A stretch of DNA of 64,000 bases from a virus. The notes beneath the pieces were generated by a model, which was not told where the DNA came from, searched no databases, and saw nothing but the letters and a program-made list of their open reading frames with translations. Made by a program: the position numbers and the translations under genes. Position 1 is the stretch's first letter; the number at the start of each line of letters is the position of its first letter. The stretch lies in the IMG/VR virus record IMGVR_UViG_3300009594_000003, positions 1 to 64,000 of that record; one strand, given 5' to 3'. Shown one piece after another: positions 7,316 through 15,312 of the stretch.

Positions 7316-7636
7316 ATGACTATCATTATTCCTGGCGAACCAACTCCTGAAGAAAATACCCCGCTTCACCCCGATGGGAAACCGATGTTGCGTTTCGAGG
7401 TAAAAATGCGGAGACACAAGGGCGGTATCCAGAAGGCTATCTTCATAGGTGGCGAGATGCTCGACTGGTCCGTAGATGTGTCGCAAATGATGGACGCTAT
7501 GAACATGGGTCTGGCGTTCTACAGGGCCGTGCAACGTGATATAGAAAAACATTTCGTAGAAAGCGTGAGTGAATTCATTGGTAGGAAAGTGACTCCAGAG
7601 GACATCAAGAAAGCTATCAAAGAAGGGTGGATTTAA
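7316..7636 (+). CDS. Hypothetical protein upstream of lat
   Basis: A 106-aa protein starting MTIIIPGEPTPEENTP. It is charged and helical in the C-terminal half, with no recognised domain. ATG 7316 is preferred to GTG 7304 because GGGGA lies 5 nt upstream. Its TAA overlaps the next ATG (TAATG), so it is translated together with the aminotransferase and may assist it. Confidence 0.6.
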   Translation: MTIIIPGEPTPEENTPLHPDGKPMLRFEVKMRRHKGGIQKAIFIGGEMLDWSVDVSQMMDAMNMGLAFYRAVQRDIEKHFVESVSEFIGRKVTPEDIKKAIKEGWI

Positions 7637-8898
7637 TGGACGCAAATCGAGTACATGATATCCTGTCGAAGAAAATCTGTTACCATCCAGAAGCGATAGT
7701 GATTGACCAAGACCTCAGTATAGGTTCTTGGCTCTTCGATCTAAGAGATGGTACGGAGTACCTCGATCTGTTTTCTCAATTTGCCAGTCAGCCATTGGGC
7801 TGGAACCACCCAAAACTACTCGCACAACAGGACCGTCTGGGCAGGGCAGCACTCTACAAAATCGCCAACCCCGACATGTACTCTGTAGAACTAGCACAGT
7901 TTGTCGAGGCGTGGTCCTCGATCACACCAGACTTTGACCATCATTTTTTCATCGACACTGGCACCTTGGCGGTCGAGAATGCCCTGAAAGCAGCATTCGA
8001 TTGGAAAGCTCAATTGATGGGACTTAAGCAAGATTCTGCGGCTGACGAACTTCAAGTTATTCACTTCACCCAGGCTTTTCACGGCAGGAGTGGTTATACA
8101 CTATCTCTTACGAACAACATACACAACCCCCTCAAAACTAAGTTCTTTCCCAAGTGGCAAACATGGCCGAGAATCGGGGCACCCAGAGTAATCGAACACA
8201 ATTTACGAGAAACCGAGCGACTAGAAGGCATCGCACTAGATGATATCCGCTGGCATCTGGCTGGTGGTAAAATGGCAGCTATCATCATAGAGACCATTCA
8301 AGGCGAAGGCGGCGACAACCATTTCAGAGGCGAATTCTTACGAGAACTTCGGACCCTAGCAAGCGACAACGAGGCTATGCTGATCTTTGACGAAGTACAA
8401 TGTGGCATCGGGCTAACCGGCAAGATGTGGGCATACGAGCATTTCGATGTAGTACCAGACATCATTGCTTTTGGAAAGAAATCTCAGGTTTGCGGTATAT
8501 CTTCCACAAGTAGAATTGATCTAGTAATTGACAACGTATTCGAGAATCCGTCTAGAATCAATTCTACCTGGGGAGGTAATACGGTAGACATGGTTAGGGC
8601 AACCATCCTGATAGAAATCATCAAGGAGGAAAATCTAGTTCAGAATGCGGCCTTGGTGGGATCGTACTTCCTAGAAAAGCTCAAAACGTTAGGATTCGAG
8701 AATACTAGAGGCCGAGGTTTAATGATAGCTTTCGATGTGAAAGACAAACCAGAACGAGATGCCTTGATCCATAGGATGAAACAAAATAGAATACTTGCAT
8801 TAGCTTGTGGTGGTAGATCAATCCGGTTTAGACCACATCTAACATTCTCGCAACAAGATGCTGATGAAGCCGTAGAGAGGATCAGGAAGTCTATATGA
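7636..8898 (+). CDS. lat: L-lysine 6-aminotransferase (class III, PLP)
   Basis: Transfers the epsilon-amino group of lysine to 2-oxoglutarate, giving 2-aminoadipate semialdehyde and glutamate. The 420-aa product follows the Lat subfamily closely: DLFSQFASQPLGWNHP, FFIDTGTLAVENALKAAFDW, HFTQAFHGRSGYTLSLTN, IIIETIQGEGGDNHFR, the cofactor aspartate in LIFDEVQCGIGLTG, the PLP lysine in AFGKKSQVCG (about residue 280), SRINSTWGGN, and SIRFRPHL near the end. The start is taken at ATG 7636 (coupled, AAGAAGG ribosome site). Glutamate made here could feed or drain the dehydrogenase coded 3 kb away. Very unusual in a phage. Confidence 0.92.
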   Translation: MDANRVHDILSKKICYHPEAIVIDQDLSIGSWLFDLRDGTEYLDLFSQFASQPLGWNHPKLLAQQDRLGRAALYKIANPDMYSVELAQFVEAWSSITPDFDHHFFIDTGTLAVENALKAAFDWKAQLMGLKQDSAADELQVIHFTQAFHGRSGYTLSLTNNIHNPLKTKFFPKWQTWPRIGAPRVIEHNLRETERLEGIALDDIRWHLAGGKMAAIIIETIQGEGGDNHFRGEFLRELRTLASDNEAMLIFDEVQCGIGLTGKMWAYEHFDVVPDIIAFGKKSQVCGISSTSRIDLVIDNVFENPSRINSTWGGNTVDMVRATILIEIIKEENLVQNAALVGSYFLEKLKTLGFENTRGRGLMIAFDVKDKPERDALIHRMKQNRILALACGGRSIRFRPHLTFSQQDADEAVERIRKSI

Positions 8899-9148
8899 AC
8901 AGAAGGTCGTTTCTAAAAAGTGTTGCTGGTCTACGGCGGCTGTCGCCGTACCTGTGGCTACTGTATCGGCATTAGCCAATCCAGTAGTGGTTGAGAACCG
9001 CAGACTGAAAGCAAGATGGTCGATGGAAGCTGCTCAGGACTTGCGTGCCATGCACAATCTAGCCGCCGAGGGAGAACTTTGCGAAATCATGTCCAAAGCA
9101 ATCAACGAAGAAATAGATCGAGAGATCATGCGGTCCCTAGCTGCCTAA
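8895..9148 (+). pseudogene. Tat-signal mini-protein with a capsid-protein-like segment (frameshifted)
   Basis: The ATG overlaps the lat stop (ATGA). The first frame gives MNRRSFLKSVAG, a twin-arginine-like start; the frame one base back continues STAAVAVPVATVSALANP and then about 50 residues (RRLKARWSMEAAQDLRAMH..., EIDREIMRSL) that resemble the T4 gp23 stretch ALKARYTxELAQDLRAVHG...EIxREV. A missing base near 8932 separates the two. If the shift is a sequencing error this is an 83-84-aa protein; otherwise only an internal GTG (8954) could rescue the second half. A signal peptide fused to a capsid fragment is odd. Confidence 0.5.
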
Positions 9149-9151
9149 AAC

Positions 9152-9177
9152 AAAAGCCCGCCTTACGGCGGGCTTTT
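9152..9177. terminator. Bidirectional hairpin terminator
   Basis: AAAAGCCCGCC, loop TTAC, GGCGGGCTTTT, between two convergent genes. Confidence 0.9.
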
Positions 9178-9180
9178 TCA

Positions 9181-10191
9181 TTACTTGCCAAATACCTTTT
9201 CATATCCATCGAGCCATCCTGTAAACTGCTCGAAGAAGTCTTCGCCCTCGTATTCTGTGTGGGCATTTACTGGGATATTAACGGCTGCTGGGTCTATTGC
9301 AAGCGGTGTTTGCTGACTTTTCGGAGTTTCCTTTTTGAGTCCGAGTTTGACTAGATCAACACCGTTCTTCTCCAGTTTTGCCGATAACTTGGCTATGTCG
9401 CCTTGGAGTTTAGGATCGTTGGCGGCGACCATCTGCTTCAACTCTTCGATCTTGCCTTTGAACTTCTCGGCGGAGGCCGCAGCAGCAAGGGCGGCAGAAC
9501 CACCAAAGTCCTCACCATGCTTGCCAGCCGCAATGGAATCCATCATCTTCTGCAAGGCAGCACCGTAACTGTTGTGGAACTGAGCGGCTTTCATGGCCTG
9601 CATAGCTTGCGTCAGGAAGCCCACAACCGCCTTAATGGGGTCGTCACCGCCGCCTGCATTAGCACCAGCGTTGCCTGGAGTCTGGTCTGGAGGGGTTTGT
9701 GGAGAACCCGGAGGCGTAGCTGCACTTGGATCAGTAGGGGCACCCTCAGCACCACCGTCCCAGCCTTGAGCCAATTCCTTGCCGAATGGTCTGAAGAAGT
9801 TGGCTATGCCGCCTAGTGCATCGCCGAGTTTCTTACGCCCGTATCCGAGCAAACCAGCACCAGCACCAACGGCCTTCCTAGCTCCTCTACCGAACAAGCG
9901 ACCTAACCCACGACGTAGTGACCAGCCCTTTCCGGCGTTGTAGTCATCTCCGACCGTGGCTTCTAGATACAGATCGCCGAGAATTTCTTCTTTCTCAGAC
10001 AAAATCTGTAGAATGGCCTTGTGGGTGTCTGAATCTAGATCGCTACATTCGAGAAGTTCGTATAGTTGGCCCTCGAAAAAATTCCAAGTGAAAATAACTG
10101 GATTGATGTCATTTTCAACGAATACTCTGGCACTTTCCCAGAGCAGAGTATCGTTTTTCCTAAACTCACGATATTCCTTGAATGACTTCAT
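9181..10191 (-). CDS. Internal virion protein with capsid-targeting-like N-terminus
   Basis: A 336-aa protein beginning MKSFKEYREF, followed by L-W-E at residues 17-19, a T4 gp21-type cleavage site. Next comes a basic Arg/Gly-rich stretch (LRRGLGRLFGRGARK), a Pro/Thr/Gly/Ala linker, and a helical C-terminal part. The pattern (targeting peptide, basic DNA-contact region, flexible linker) fits a protein packed into the head. The ATG overlaps the stop of the protease gene as TGATG, so the two are made together. Location is inference; no enzymatic motif is seen. Confidence 0.6.
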   Translation of the reverse strand: MKSFKEYREFRKNDTLLWESARVFVENDINPVIFTWNFFEGQLYELLECSDLDSDTHKAILQILSEKEEILGDLYLEATVGDDYNAGKGWSLRRGLGRLFGRGARKAVGAGAGLLGYGRKKLGDALGGIANFFRPFGKELAQGWDGGAEGAPTDPSAATPPGSPQTPPDQTPGNAGANAGGGDDPIKAVVGFLTQAMQAMKAAQFHNSYGAALQKMMDSIAAGKHGEDFGGSAALAAAASAEKFKGKIEELKQMVAANDPKLQGDIAKLSAKLEKNGVDLVKLGLKKETPKSQQTPLAIDPAAVNIPVNAHTEYEGEDFFEQFTGWLDGYEKVFGK

Positions 10192-10991
10192 CACGGTCCC
10201 TTCTTTGGTTTCATTGCCTCTAGCCTTGAGAATACGAATGGTATCACAGGCAATGTTTCACTAGAATCGAATGCATATGATACAGTGTTATTTACACTTT
10301 CATCTAATTTTTTCAGGTCGCTAATAGGAACTGCATAGGACACACCAAAGACCGGGTACATATGACCGTTGACCTTGGCCCCACGAATGCAAAACATAAC
10401 TCCGACCAGTTTATTGTTGTGAAATAAAGGCCCTCCCGAATCCCCTGGAACCGTGTAAACGGAAGTCCGCAGGCAACTCTTGCTTTTGTCGCTTGGCAGC
10501 TTCACTAAAACTCCTGTAACCTTTCCGAAGTCCACACGTAGGTCGTCACCCAAGCCGCCGCCGACTCGAACTACCTCATTACCAATGAACAGCTTCTCCT
10601 CGAAACCCAAATCTACCGTATGCAGCTTCTGATCTGATTCAAAGGCAATAAGTGCCAAATCGATTTTCGGATCAGAAGCAATAACACGGAACTTGAACTT
10701 ATCTTGACCATCGGGCTGCGACCAATTTTTGTACTTGATGACATAAATTGTCGGGCATTCCATGCCTCTTACTACATGGGCACACGTCAAAGCGATGTTG
10801 CGATAGGTATCTTCTGATTTCTCTGATCTCAGCACTACAGCCGTACCACTGCACTCGCTCCCTGGACAATACACCTGGAGGGTCGGGTATAGGCATTTCT
10901 CATGAAGGGTTTTATCGAGTTCCCCACTAGATACCGGAAGTGTAAAGAAAAGAACAAAAGACACAGTAAATAAAGGGATTGAATATTTCAT
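10191..10991 (-). CDS. Secreted trypsin-like serine protease (S1)
   Basis: A 266-aa chymotrypsin-fold protease. Residues 1-23 form a signal peptide (MKYSIPLFTVSFVLFFTLPVSSG). The triad is visible: His in ALTCAHVV, Asp in KIDLALIAF, Ser in VPGDSGGPLFHNN. Several cysteines suggest disulfides outside the cytoplasm. It is coupled to the downstream head-type protein, and an AT-rich ATATATCTA box sits 3-11 nt before the ATG, so it is likely late. Roles could be envelope degradation at lysis or virion maturation outside the cell; the signal peptide argues against action inside the capsid. Confidence 0.88.
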   Translation of the reverse strand: MKYSIPLFTVSFVLFFTLPVSSGELDKTLHEKCLYPTLQVYCPGSECSGTAVVLRSEKSEDTYRNIALTCAHVVRGMECPTIYVIKYKNWSQPDGQDKFKFRVIASDPKIDLALIAFESDQKLHTVDLGFEEKLFIGNEVVRVGGGLGDDLRVDFGKVTGVLVKLPSDKSKSCLRTSVYTVPGDSGGPLFHNNKLVGVMFCIRGAKVNGHMYPVFGVSYAVPISDLKKLDESVNNTVSYAFDSSETLPVIPFVFSRLEAMKPKKGP

Positions 10992-11008
10992 ATTAGATAT
11001 ATATGAAA
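10986..11008. promoter_or_regulatory. Divergent promoter with inverted repeat
   Basis: TTTCATAT and ATATGAAA form an 8-bp inverted repeat around 7 nt, between the divergent protease (-) and thioredoxin-like (+) genes. On each strand an AT-rich late-type box faces the gene. The symmetry could also serve as an operator. Confidence 0.4.
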
Positions 11009-11021
11009 CATGGAGGTCAAA

Positions 11022-11660
11022 ATGTCTTCTAACAACAACGTGCTACTTGCTGTGATAGTAGCTTTGGCTGTCGGTATCTTTGGGGTCTATAAATGGAAGT
11101 CAGCGAAGAATGCCGACCCACAAGACAACTGGCAGCAGTGGAACCCGCAAGATCAAGAATGGCAACAGTGGACCCCACTAGCCATGCCACCAGGGACTCC
11201 ACCCACCGACCCGCCGACCACCCCTCCGGGGAACCCTCTTGGCACTCCCCGCAATTATACCGAAGCTATAAATTTTGCCAAACGCAATAATAAGCAAGTC
11301 TTGCTCGTTTTCGGTGCGGAATGGTGCCAGTGGTGCAAAAAGTTGAAAACCGAAACCTTGGCTAGTGCAGACGTGCAGAGCAAAGTATCGGGCTACGTGT
11401 ACTACTATGTCGATACCGACAAGGAAAAGGAGTTAGCCAGAAAATACAAAGTATCTGGCGTGCCGTACTATGCTATAGTGAATCCTAGCAACGAGTCGGT
11501 AGTTAGGCAGGGAAACGGATTCAAGTCTAATGTAGAATTCATAGCTTGGCTGGAAGGGAGAGACAACCAGCCGAGAAACCAACCTAGGCCGTTGAGGAGA
11601 GATCGGAGTCAGCCTCCGAGCCAACCTCCGAGGACTCAACCGCCTTTGGGTCCAGGCTGA
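11022..11660 (+). CDS. Membrane-anchored thioredoxin-like protein
   Basis: A 212-aa protein with an N-terminal membrane helix (about residues 6-23, NVLLAVIVALAVGIFGVYKW), a Gln/Trp/Pro linker, a thioredoxin-like domain with VFGAEWCQWCKKL (C-x-x-C) and the cis-proline region SGVPYYAIV, and a Pro/Arg-rich tail. It would reduce or make disulfides outside the membrane, like the Thioredoxin_7 group. Start ATG 11022 is chosen because GGAGG is 6 nt upstream. It faces the S1 protease gene across a shared promoter region, so it may help fold that disulfide-bearing enzyme. Confidence 0.85.
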   Translation: MSSNNNVLLAVIVALAVGIFGVYKWKSAKNADPQDNWQQWNPQDQEWQQWTPLAMPPGTPPTDPPTTPPGNPLGTPRNYTEAINFAKRNNKQVLLVFGAEWCQWCKKLKTETLASADVQSKVSGYVYYYVDTDKEKELARKYKVSGVPYYAIVNPSNESVVRQGNGFKSNVEFIAWLEGRDNQPRNQPRPLRRDRSQPPSQPPRTQPPLGPG

Positions 11661-11704
11661 AGAGTCTTCATTGAGTAACCCGCAGTTACGGGGGGGGTCA
11701 CAAA

Positions 11705-12955
11705 ATGCTGGAAGATGCGAAGAAGCAGCTATACGCTGCTTTGCCTTATGCGAATATCGATCCAGAAAGTGTGTTGAGACTTGAAAGCCCGGAGAAGACG
11801 TTAGAAGTAAGCATCCCAATGCGACACGACGACGGGACGCTGAAAATGTACAGTGCATATCGTTGTCATTACGACAGTACCCTTGGCCCGGCAAAAGGCG
11901 GAATTCGCTACCACCCTCACGTCGATAAAGATCATGTCCAAGCTCTAGCCTTCTGGATGACGTTCAAGTGTGCCGCCGTGAAGGTGCCTTTCGGCGGGGC
12001 CAAAGGGGGCGTCTCTATAGACCCTAAGAAATTATCCAACCGAGAACTAGAGAGAATCAGTAAAGCATACATCAGTGCCTTTGCCGACTTCATTGGCACG
12101 GACGTAGACATACCTGCTCCCGATCTAGGAACCAACGAACGAGTCATGGGGTGGATGTACTCGGAATATCGCAGAATCAAAGGCGGCAATCCGAGAGCCA
12201 TCATCACAGGGAAACCTGTTCCCTTGGGAGGGATTATTGGCAGGAGTTCGGCGACAGGTTACGGGGGCTACTACGTACTAGAAACACTGCTCAACAAGTA
12301 CCTCGATAAAGTCAAGATAGCTGGCAAAGAGAACCTGAGAGTGGCAATCCAAGGCTTCGGAAATGTAGGCTATTGGTTTGCAGAGAAGTGTTACAAGAAC
12401 CATATCAAAGTGGTTGCGGTAACGAACCAATACGGCGGGGTCTATGATCCCAAGGGCCTCGATATACCGAAATGCAAGTTCAACATCGACAACTCCCAGG
12501 AGAAAGAATTCGGGCTGGGCACTAAAATCACCAACGAAGAGTTATTTGAACTAGATACCGATGTATTGGTTCCAGCCGCTATAGAAAACGTCATTACCAA
12601 AGACAACGCCAGAAAGATCAAAACTCCCCTCATATTTGAATTGGCAAACGGGCCTACTACCCCGGATGCCGATGAGATGCTCCAAAATAAAATAATCGTT
12701 CCAGATATCCTCGCCAACGCCGGTGGTGTTGTTGTATCTTACTTCGAGTGGCTGCAAAACAGGCACGCCGAGGAATGGGATGCCGAGAGAGTCAATCTAG
12801 AACTGAACAAGAAGATGAAGTATGCCACAGAGAAGATGATGGATATGTATATGACACATCAGACTTCTATGCGTACAGCTACCTACATTCTAGCCTTGAA
12901 ACGGATCGCAGCCGCCAACGAGTGTTTGGGTAATCGAGGCTTTTTCCAGAGATAA
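11705..12955 (+). CDS. gdhA: Glutamate dehydrogenase
   Basis: Interconverts glutamate and 2-oxoglutarate plus ammonia with NAD(P). The 416-aa product has GPAKGGIRYHP, the catalytic-lysine block KVPFGGAKGG (Lys about residue 100), DIPAPDLGTNERVMGWM, the GRSSATGYGG hinge, and the Rossmann loop IQGFGNVGYW (G-x-G-x-x-G). Length is that of the bacterial hexameric NAD-type enzymes (about 415-430 aa). Upstream is a run of eight G at 11690-11697 that probably acts as the ribosome site. In the same window lat produces glutamate, so both may tune the 2-oxoglutarate/glutamate pool and NAD redox state. Very rare in phages. Confidence 0.95.
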   Translation: MLEDAKKQLYAALPYANIDPESVLRLESPEKTLEVSIPMRHDDGTLKMYSAYRCHYDSTLGPAKGGIRYHPHVDKDHVQALAFWMTFKCAAVKVPFGGAKGGVSIDPKKLSNRELERISKAYISAFADFIGTDVDIPAPDLGTNERVMGWMYSEYRRIKGGNPRAIITGKPVPLGGIIGRSSATGYGGYYVLETLLNKYLDKVKIAGKENLRVAIQGFGNVGYWFAEKCYKNHIKVVAVTNQYGGVYDPKGLDIPKCKFNIDNSQEKEFGLGTKITNEELFELDTDVLVPAAIENVITKDNARKIKTPLIFELANGPTTPDADEMLQNKIIVPDILANAGGVVVSYFEWLQNRHAEEWDAERVNLELNKKMKYATEKMMDMYMTHQTSMRTATYILALKRIAAANECLGNRGFFQR

Positions 12956-13192
12956 CTAGAGTTGCGATAGGCTCACGACAGGGATCGTCACCCCCAGGTA
13001 GCGATCTCCAGAGGGGGTTATCAACTTTATGCAAACCTGCCGTGTTGGAGGATCGAAACTAATGATCTGCCATTTGGCTGGGTCTAAGTTCTCGAAAAAC
13101 TCCTTCATCTTCGTCTCGGTGGGCAGCGTGGCTATAAGAGCCGTTTGGCTAAGACGTTGAGAGTTAAAACAAGCTGTCCTGTAAAACTGCAT
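12956..13192 (-). CDS. Small hypothetical protein
   Basis: A 78-aa protein starting MQFYRTACFN, with the C-terminal half PPTRQVCIKLITPSGDRYLGVTIP looking like a small beta sheet. ATG 13192 is preferred to GTG 13198 because AAAGGAG is 7 nt upstream. A CATATGATAAAG AT-rich stretch lies ahead of it, shared with the divergent gene at 13232. No family recognised. Confidence 0.55.
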   Translation of the reverse strand: MQFYRTACFNSQRLSQTALIATLPTETKMKEFFENLDPAKWQIISFDPPTRQVCIKLITPSGDRYLGVTIPVVSLSQL

Positions 13193-13231
13193 AGTCACAC
13201 TCCTTTATCATATGTAGTGGAGAAGAAAGAA

Positions 13232-13486
13232 ATGCCGAAGGAAGATTGTTATTGGTACGTTGATAGAACAGTACCGGAGGACAAACAAACTATACAGGTA
13301 ATGTGTACGGACTGCTATAAGAAGGAAAACTTCGAGGAGTACGCCCTGCACGAGCGACCGTGGTTTTGGAATGGATCGAAATTAGGCTATGGCGACTACG
13401 ATCTGAATTGTTCTCTATGCGGACATGTCATCTACTTGAGAGAAAAACCAGATGGTAAAAAAGCTGAGACCTCCATTCAAGGTTAA
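13232..13486 (+). CDS. Small zinc-ribbon-like protein
   Basis: An 84-aa protein with CTDCYKK and, 45 residues on, CSLCGHVIYL, a two-CxxC zinc ribbon. Trp- and Tyr-rich middle (RPWFWNGSKLGYGDYD). Start ATG 13232 is taken for its upstream GGAGAAG; a TTG at 13145 is open but overlaps the opposite gene. It overlaps the methylase start by 35 nt, so they are likely one operon. Family unknown. Confidence 0.6.
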   Translation: MPKEDCYWYVDRTVPEDKQTIQVMCTDCYKKENFEEYALHERPWFWNGSKLGYGDYDLNCSLCGHVIYLREKPDGKKAETSIQG

Positions 13487-14210
13487 TGGGTACAAGCATT
13501 ACTTGGCAGGCTGGATAGTAAAGAACTTTCCGAAAAACTACCAAGAACTAGATTATATAGAACCCTATGCTGGGGCCGCTAGTGTGCTTTTGACTAAGGA
13601 TCGTTCGACGGCGGACAAAATCGAAGCACTCAACGATTCAGACTTGGGTATTATCCAGATACTCCGTGCATTGCGAGACGATCCCGATTGTTTCGTCAAA
13701 AGGTTGAAGCACACAACCTATTCTGAGAAGGTCTTTCAAAGGGAACTAGCTAGGACCGAGTTTGAAGACTACATAGACCATGCACTGAGAGAGTTCATCA
13801 TCCGCCGAATGAGCAGGGGTGGAGAGATGACAGTATTCGCTTGGTCTGAAAGGAAGCGAGGAGGCCAACCAAGCGAAATCAATGCTTGGAAAACCATTCT
13901 AGAAGAAATCCCCACTATAGCATCCCGCCTAAAAAACGTCAGACTTCTAAACAAGGACGGGCATGAAGTCATCCGCTCCTTCAACGACGAAAACACCCTC
14001 TGCTACTGCGATCCTCCAGCTTTCGAGAACAACGAAGCGAGTATACGCACTCACCACGAGTTATGGCAGGTTTTGAACGGTTTTGGCGGCAAAGTCATAT
14101 TGAGCGGAACGCAGAACAGTTTCTACAACCGACTCTACAAAGGATGGAACAAGATCAGCAACAAAGATGGCAGGAAGGCCAAGCCAGATATACTCTGGCT
14201 GAACTACTAG
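13452..14210 (+). CDS. D12-class (Dam-like) DNA adenine methyltransferase
   Basis: A 252-aa protein that would methylate adenine N6 in DNA. N-terminal PPFKVNGYKHYLAGWIV matches the Dam opening PFxKWxGGK, motif I is DYIEPYAGAASVLL, and motif IV is LCYCDPPAF near residue 190. The usual DPPY is DPPA here, which may lower activity or change the target. It could protect phage DNA or alter replication timing. A terminator follows immediately. Confidence 0.85.
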   Translation: MVKKLRPPFKVNGYKHYLAGWIVKNFPKNYQELDYIEPYAGAASVLLTKDRSTADKIEALNDSDLGIIQILRALRDDPDCFVKRLKHTTYSEKVFQRELARTEFEDYIDHALREFIIRRMSRGGEMTVFAWSERKRGGQPSEINAWKTILEEIPTIASRLKNVRLLNKDGHEVIRSFNDENTLCYCDPPAFENNEASIRTHHELWQVLNGFGGKVILSGTQNSFYNRLYKGWNKISNKDGRKAKPDILWLNY

Positions 14211-14233
14211 GCCACGCCCAGGCGTGGCTTTTT
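14211..14233 (+). terminator. Hairpin terminator
   Basis: GCCACGCC, loop CA, GGCGTGGC, then TTTTTG, directly after the methylase stop. Confidence 0.85.
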
Positions 14234-14256
14234 GTTTGATCCTTGATACATACTGA

Positions 14257-14481
14257 GTGGAACTCAACTTCAAGAGATGGTTGGAAGATGCTGGCGAGAC
14301 CTTCCACGTTAGTATATCCAACCAAGCTGCCGAGGACGGCTTCAACCAGTTACCGGGCAACGTCACCGGACGGAAGACAATGCCCTCGAAATTCGACCCA
14401 AATAAGAAGTTCGGTTTCCAGAGGAAAACAGACAAGACACGCCTAAATAGAGATAGTTCAAGCAAGGAGAATTATGGCTAA
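14257..14481 (+). CDS. Small protein with targeting-like N-terminus
   Basis: A 74-aa protein from GTG 14257, starting M-E-L-N-F-K-R-W-L-E-D. This is the same F-K-x-W-L pattern as other putative head-targeted proteins here, without a clear L-x-E site. The rest is polar, basic and likely unfolded. Its stop lies inside the next start region (ATGGCTAA), the same overlap seen at 56615-56622. Probably a small virion or scaffold component. Confidence 0.5.
   Translation: MELNFKRWLEDAGETFHVSISNQAAEDGFNQLPGNVTGRKTMPSKFDPNKKFGFQRKTDKTRLNRDSSSKENYG
14444..14450 (+). promoter_or_regulatory. T4-late-like box
   Basis: TAAATAG preceded by CC, 24 nt before the ATG at 14474, within the end of the preceding gene. 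Here a proper ribosome site (AAGGAG) follows, unlike the start-proximal boxes. Confidence 0.45.
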
Positions 14482-14896
14482 TCTAACACCAGCTATTACG
14501 TTCTGCTCACCAAGCGGTTCTAGAAGTCGTGAGCGTGGCCTAATGACCCTGAGCTTCCAACGTCTATGCGAGATCATGGACCGGAGAAAAGCCCTGCGTG
14601 AACAAGAGGAAGGCGAGGCGATGCAGGGCGGTGGAGAGAGTGCGGCCATGACGGTCGTTCGCTCCGGTCTCGATCTCCGCAGCGAGGATTGCGGGAGCTT
14701 TTGGGATGACTTTATGAATATCTGCAACAACGCCGAGGGCATGTCTCAACTGCTAGATGTGCCTGCGGAGCAAGTGGCGAATTGGGCGACGAAAGTAAGA
14801 GAGATGGTACAGAAAATAGAACAGGCCGACGATCAGGAGGCGGGTTCTTCGGATAAGAAGGCTTCGGTCATCACAACTGGAACCGAGATGGAGTAA
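14474..14896 (+). CDS. Conserved hypothetical phage protein
   Basis: A 140-aa protein, MANLTPAITFCSPSGSRSRERG..., with a central Ser/Gly linker and a C-terminal helical part (QVANWATKVREMVQKIEQA). The ribosome site is strong (AAGGAG). First of a head-type operon (14474-17482). Function unknown; the partner genes suggest a virion or assembly role. Confidence 0.55.
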   Translation: MANLTPAITFCSPSGSRSRERGLMTLSFQRLCEIMDRRKALREQEEGEAMQGGGESAAMTVVRSGLDLRSEDCGSFWDDFMNICNNAEGMSQLLDVPAEQVANWATKVREMVQKIEQADDQEAGSSDKKASVITTGTEME

Positions 14897-14898
14897 AC

Positions 14899-15312
14899 AT
14901 GAAATCATATCAAGATTGGGAACTAGAACAGGCACGCAAGGTCATCTCTGAATTCATGGCTAGCGATAAACCACTCGATGCCAAGGAGGTTCCTGTCCTT
15001 CAGCGTACCTTTAACCGAGTGGCTATAGACAAATTCGGCAAGATGCTAAGCGGCGACAATACCAAAGATGATCCAATGAACATGCAGCATCTAGCCGGTA
15101 CAAGGGGCCTTATGGGAACAGGAACCCACTCTGTAGAAGGCAGCGTTTCTGGTGCTATGATGCCCATCGTGAAGAGACTGCTTGCCAAGTACGACAAGGG
15201 CGACAAAAGGCAGGCTGTTATGGCTGCATTGAACGAGATCATGGAAGCGTCGTACTTCGCAATGAGTCAAGTCTTAAGCAAAACCGGAATTGGAAATGCT
15301 GATGAAAACTAG
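14899..15312 (+). CDS. Putative internal virion protein
   Basis: A 137-aa protein starting MKSYQDWELEQARKVISEFM: the targeting-like motif with I-S-E at residues 16-18 as a possible protease site. The remainder is helical with a flexible Gly/Thr/Ser middle. It begins 2 nt after the previous stop and overlaps the next gene, so it belongs to the operon. No catalytic motif. Confidence 0.55.
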   Translation: MKSYQDWELEQARKVISEFMASDKPLDAKEVPVLQRTFNRVAIDKFGKMLSGDNTKDDPMNMQHLAGTRGLMGTGTHSVEGSVSGAMMPIVKRLLAKYDKGDKRQAVMAALNEIMEASYFAMSQVLSKTGIGNADEN

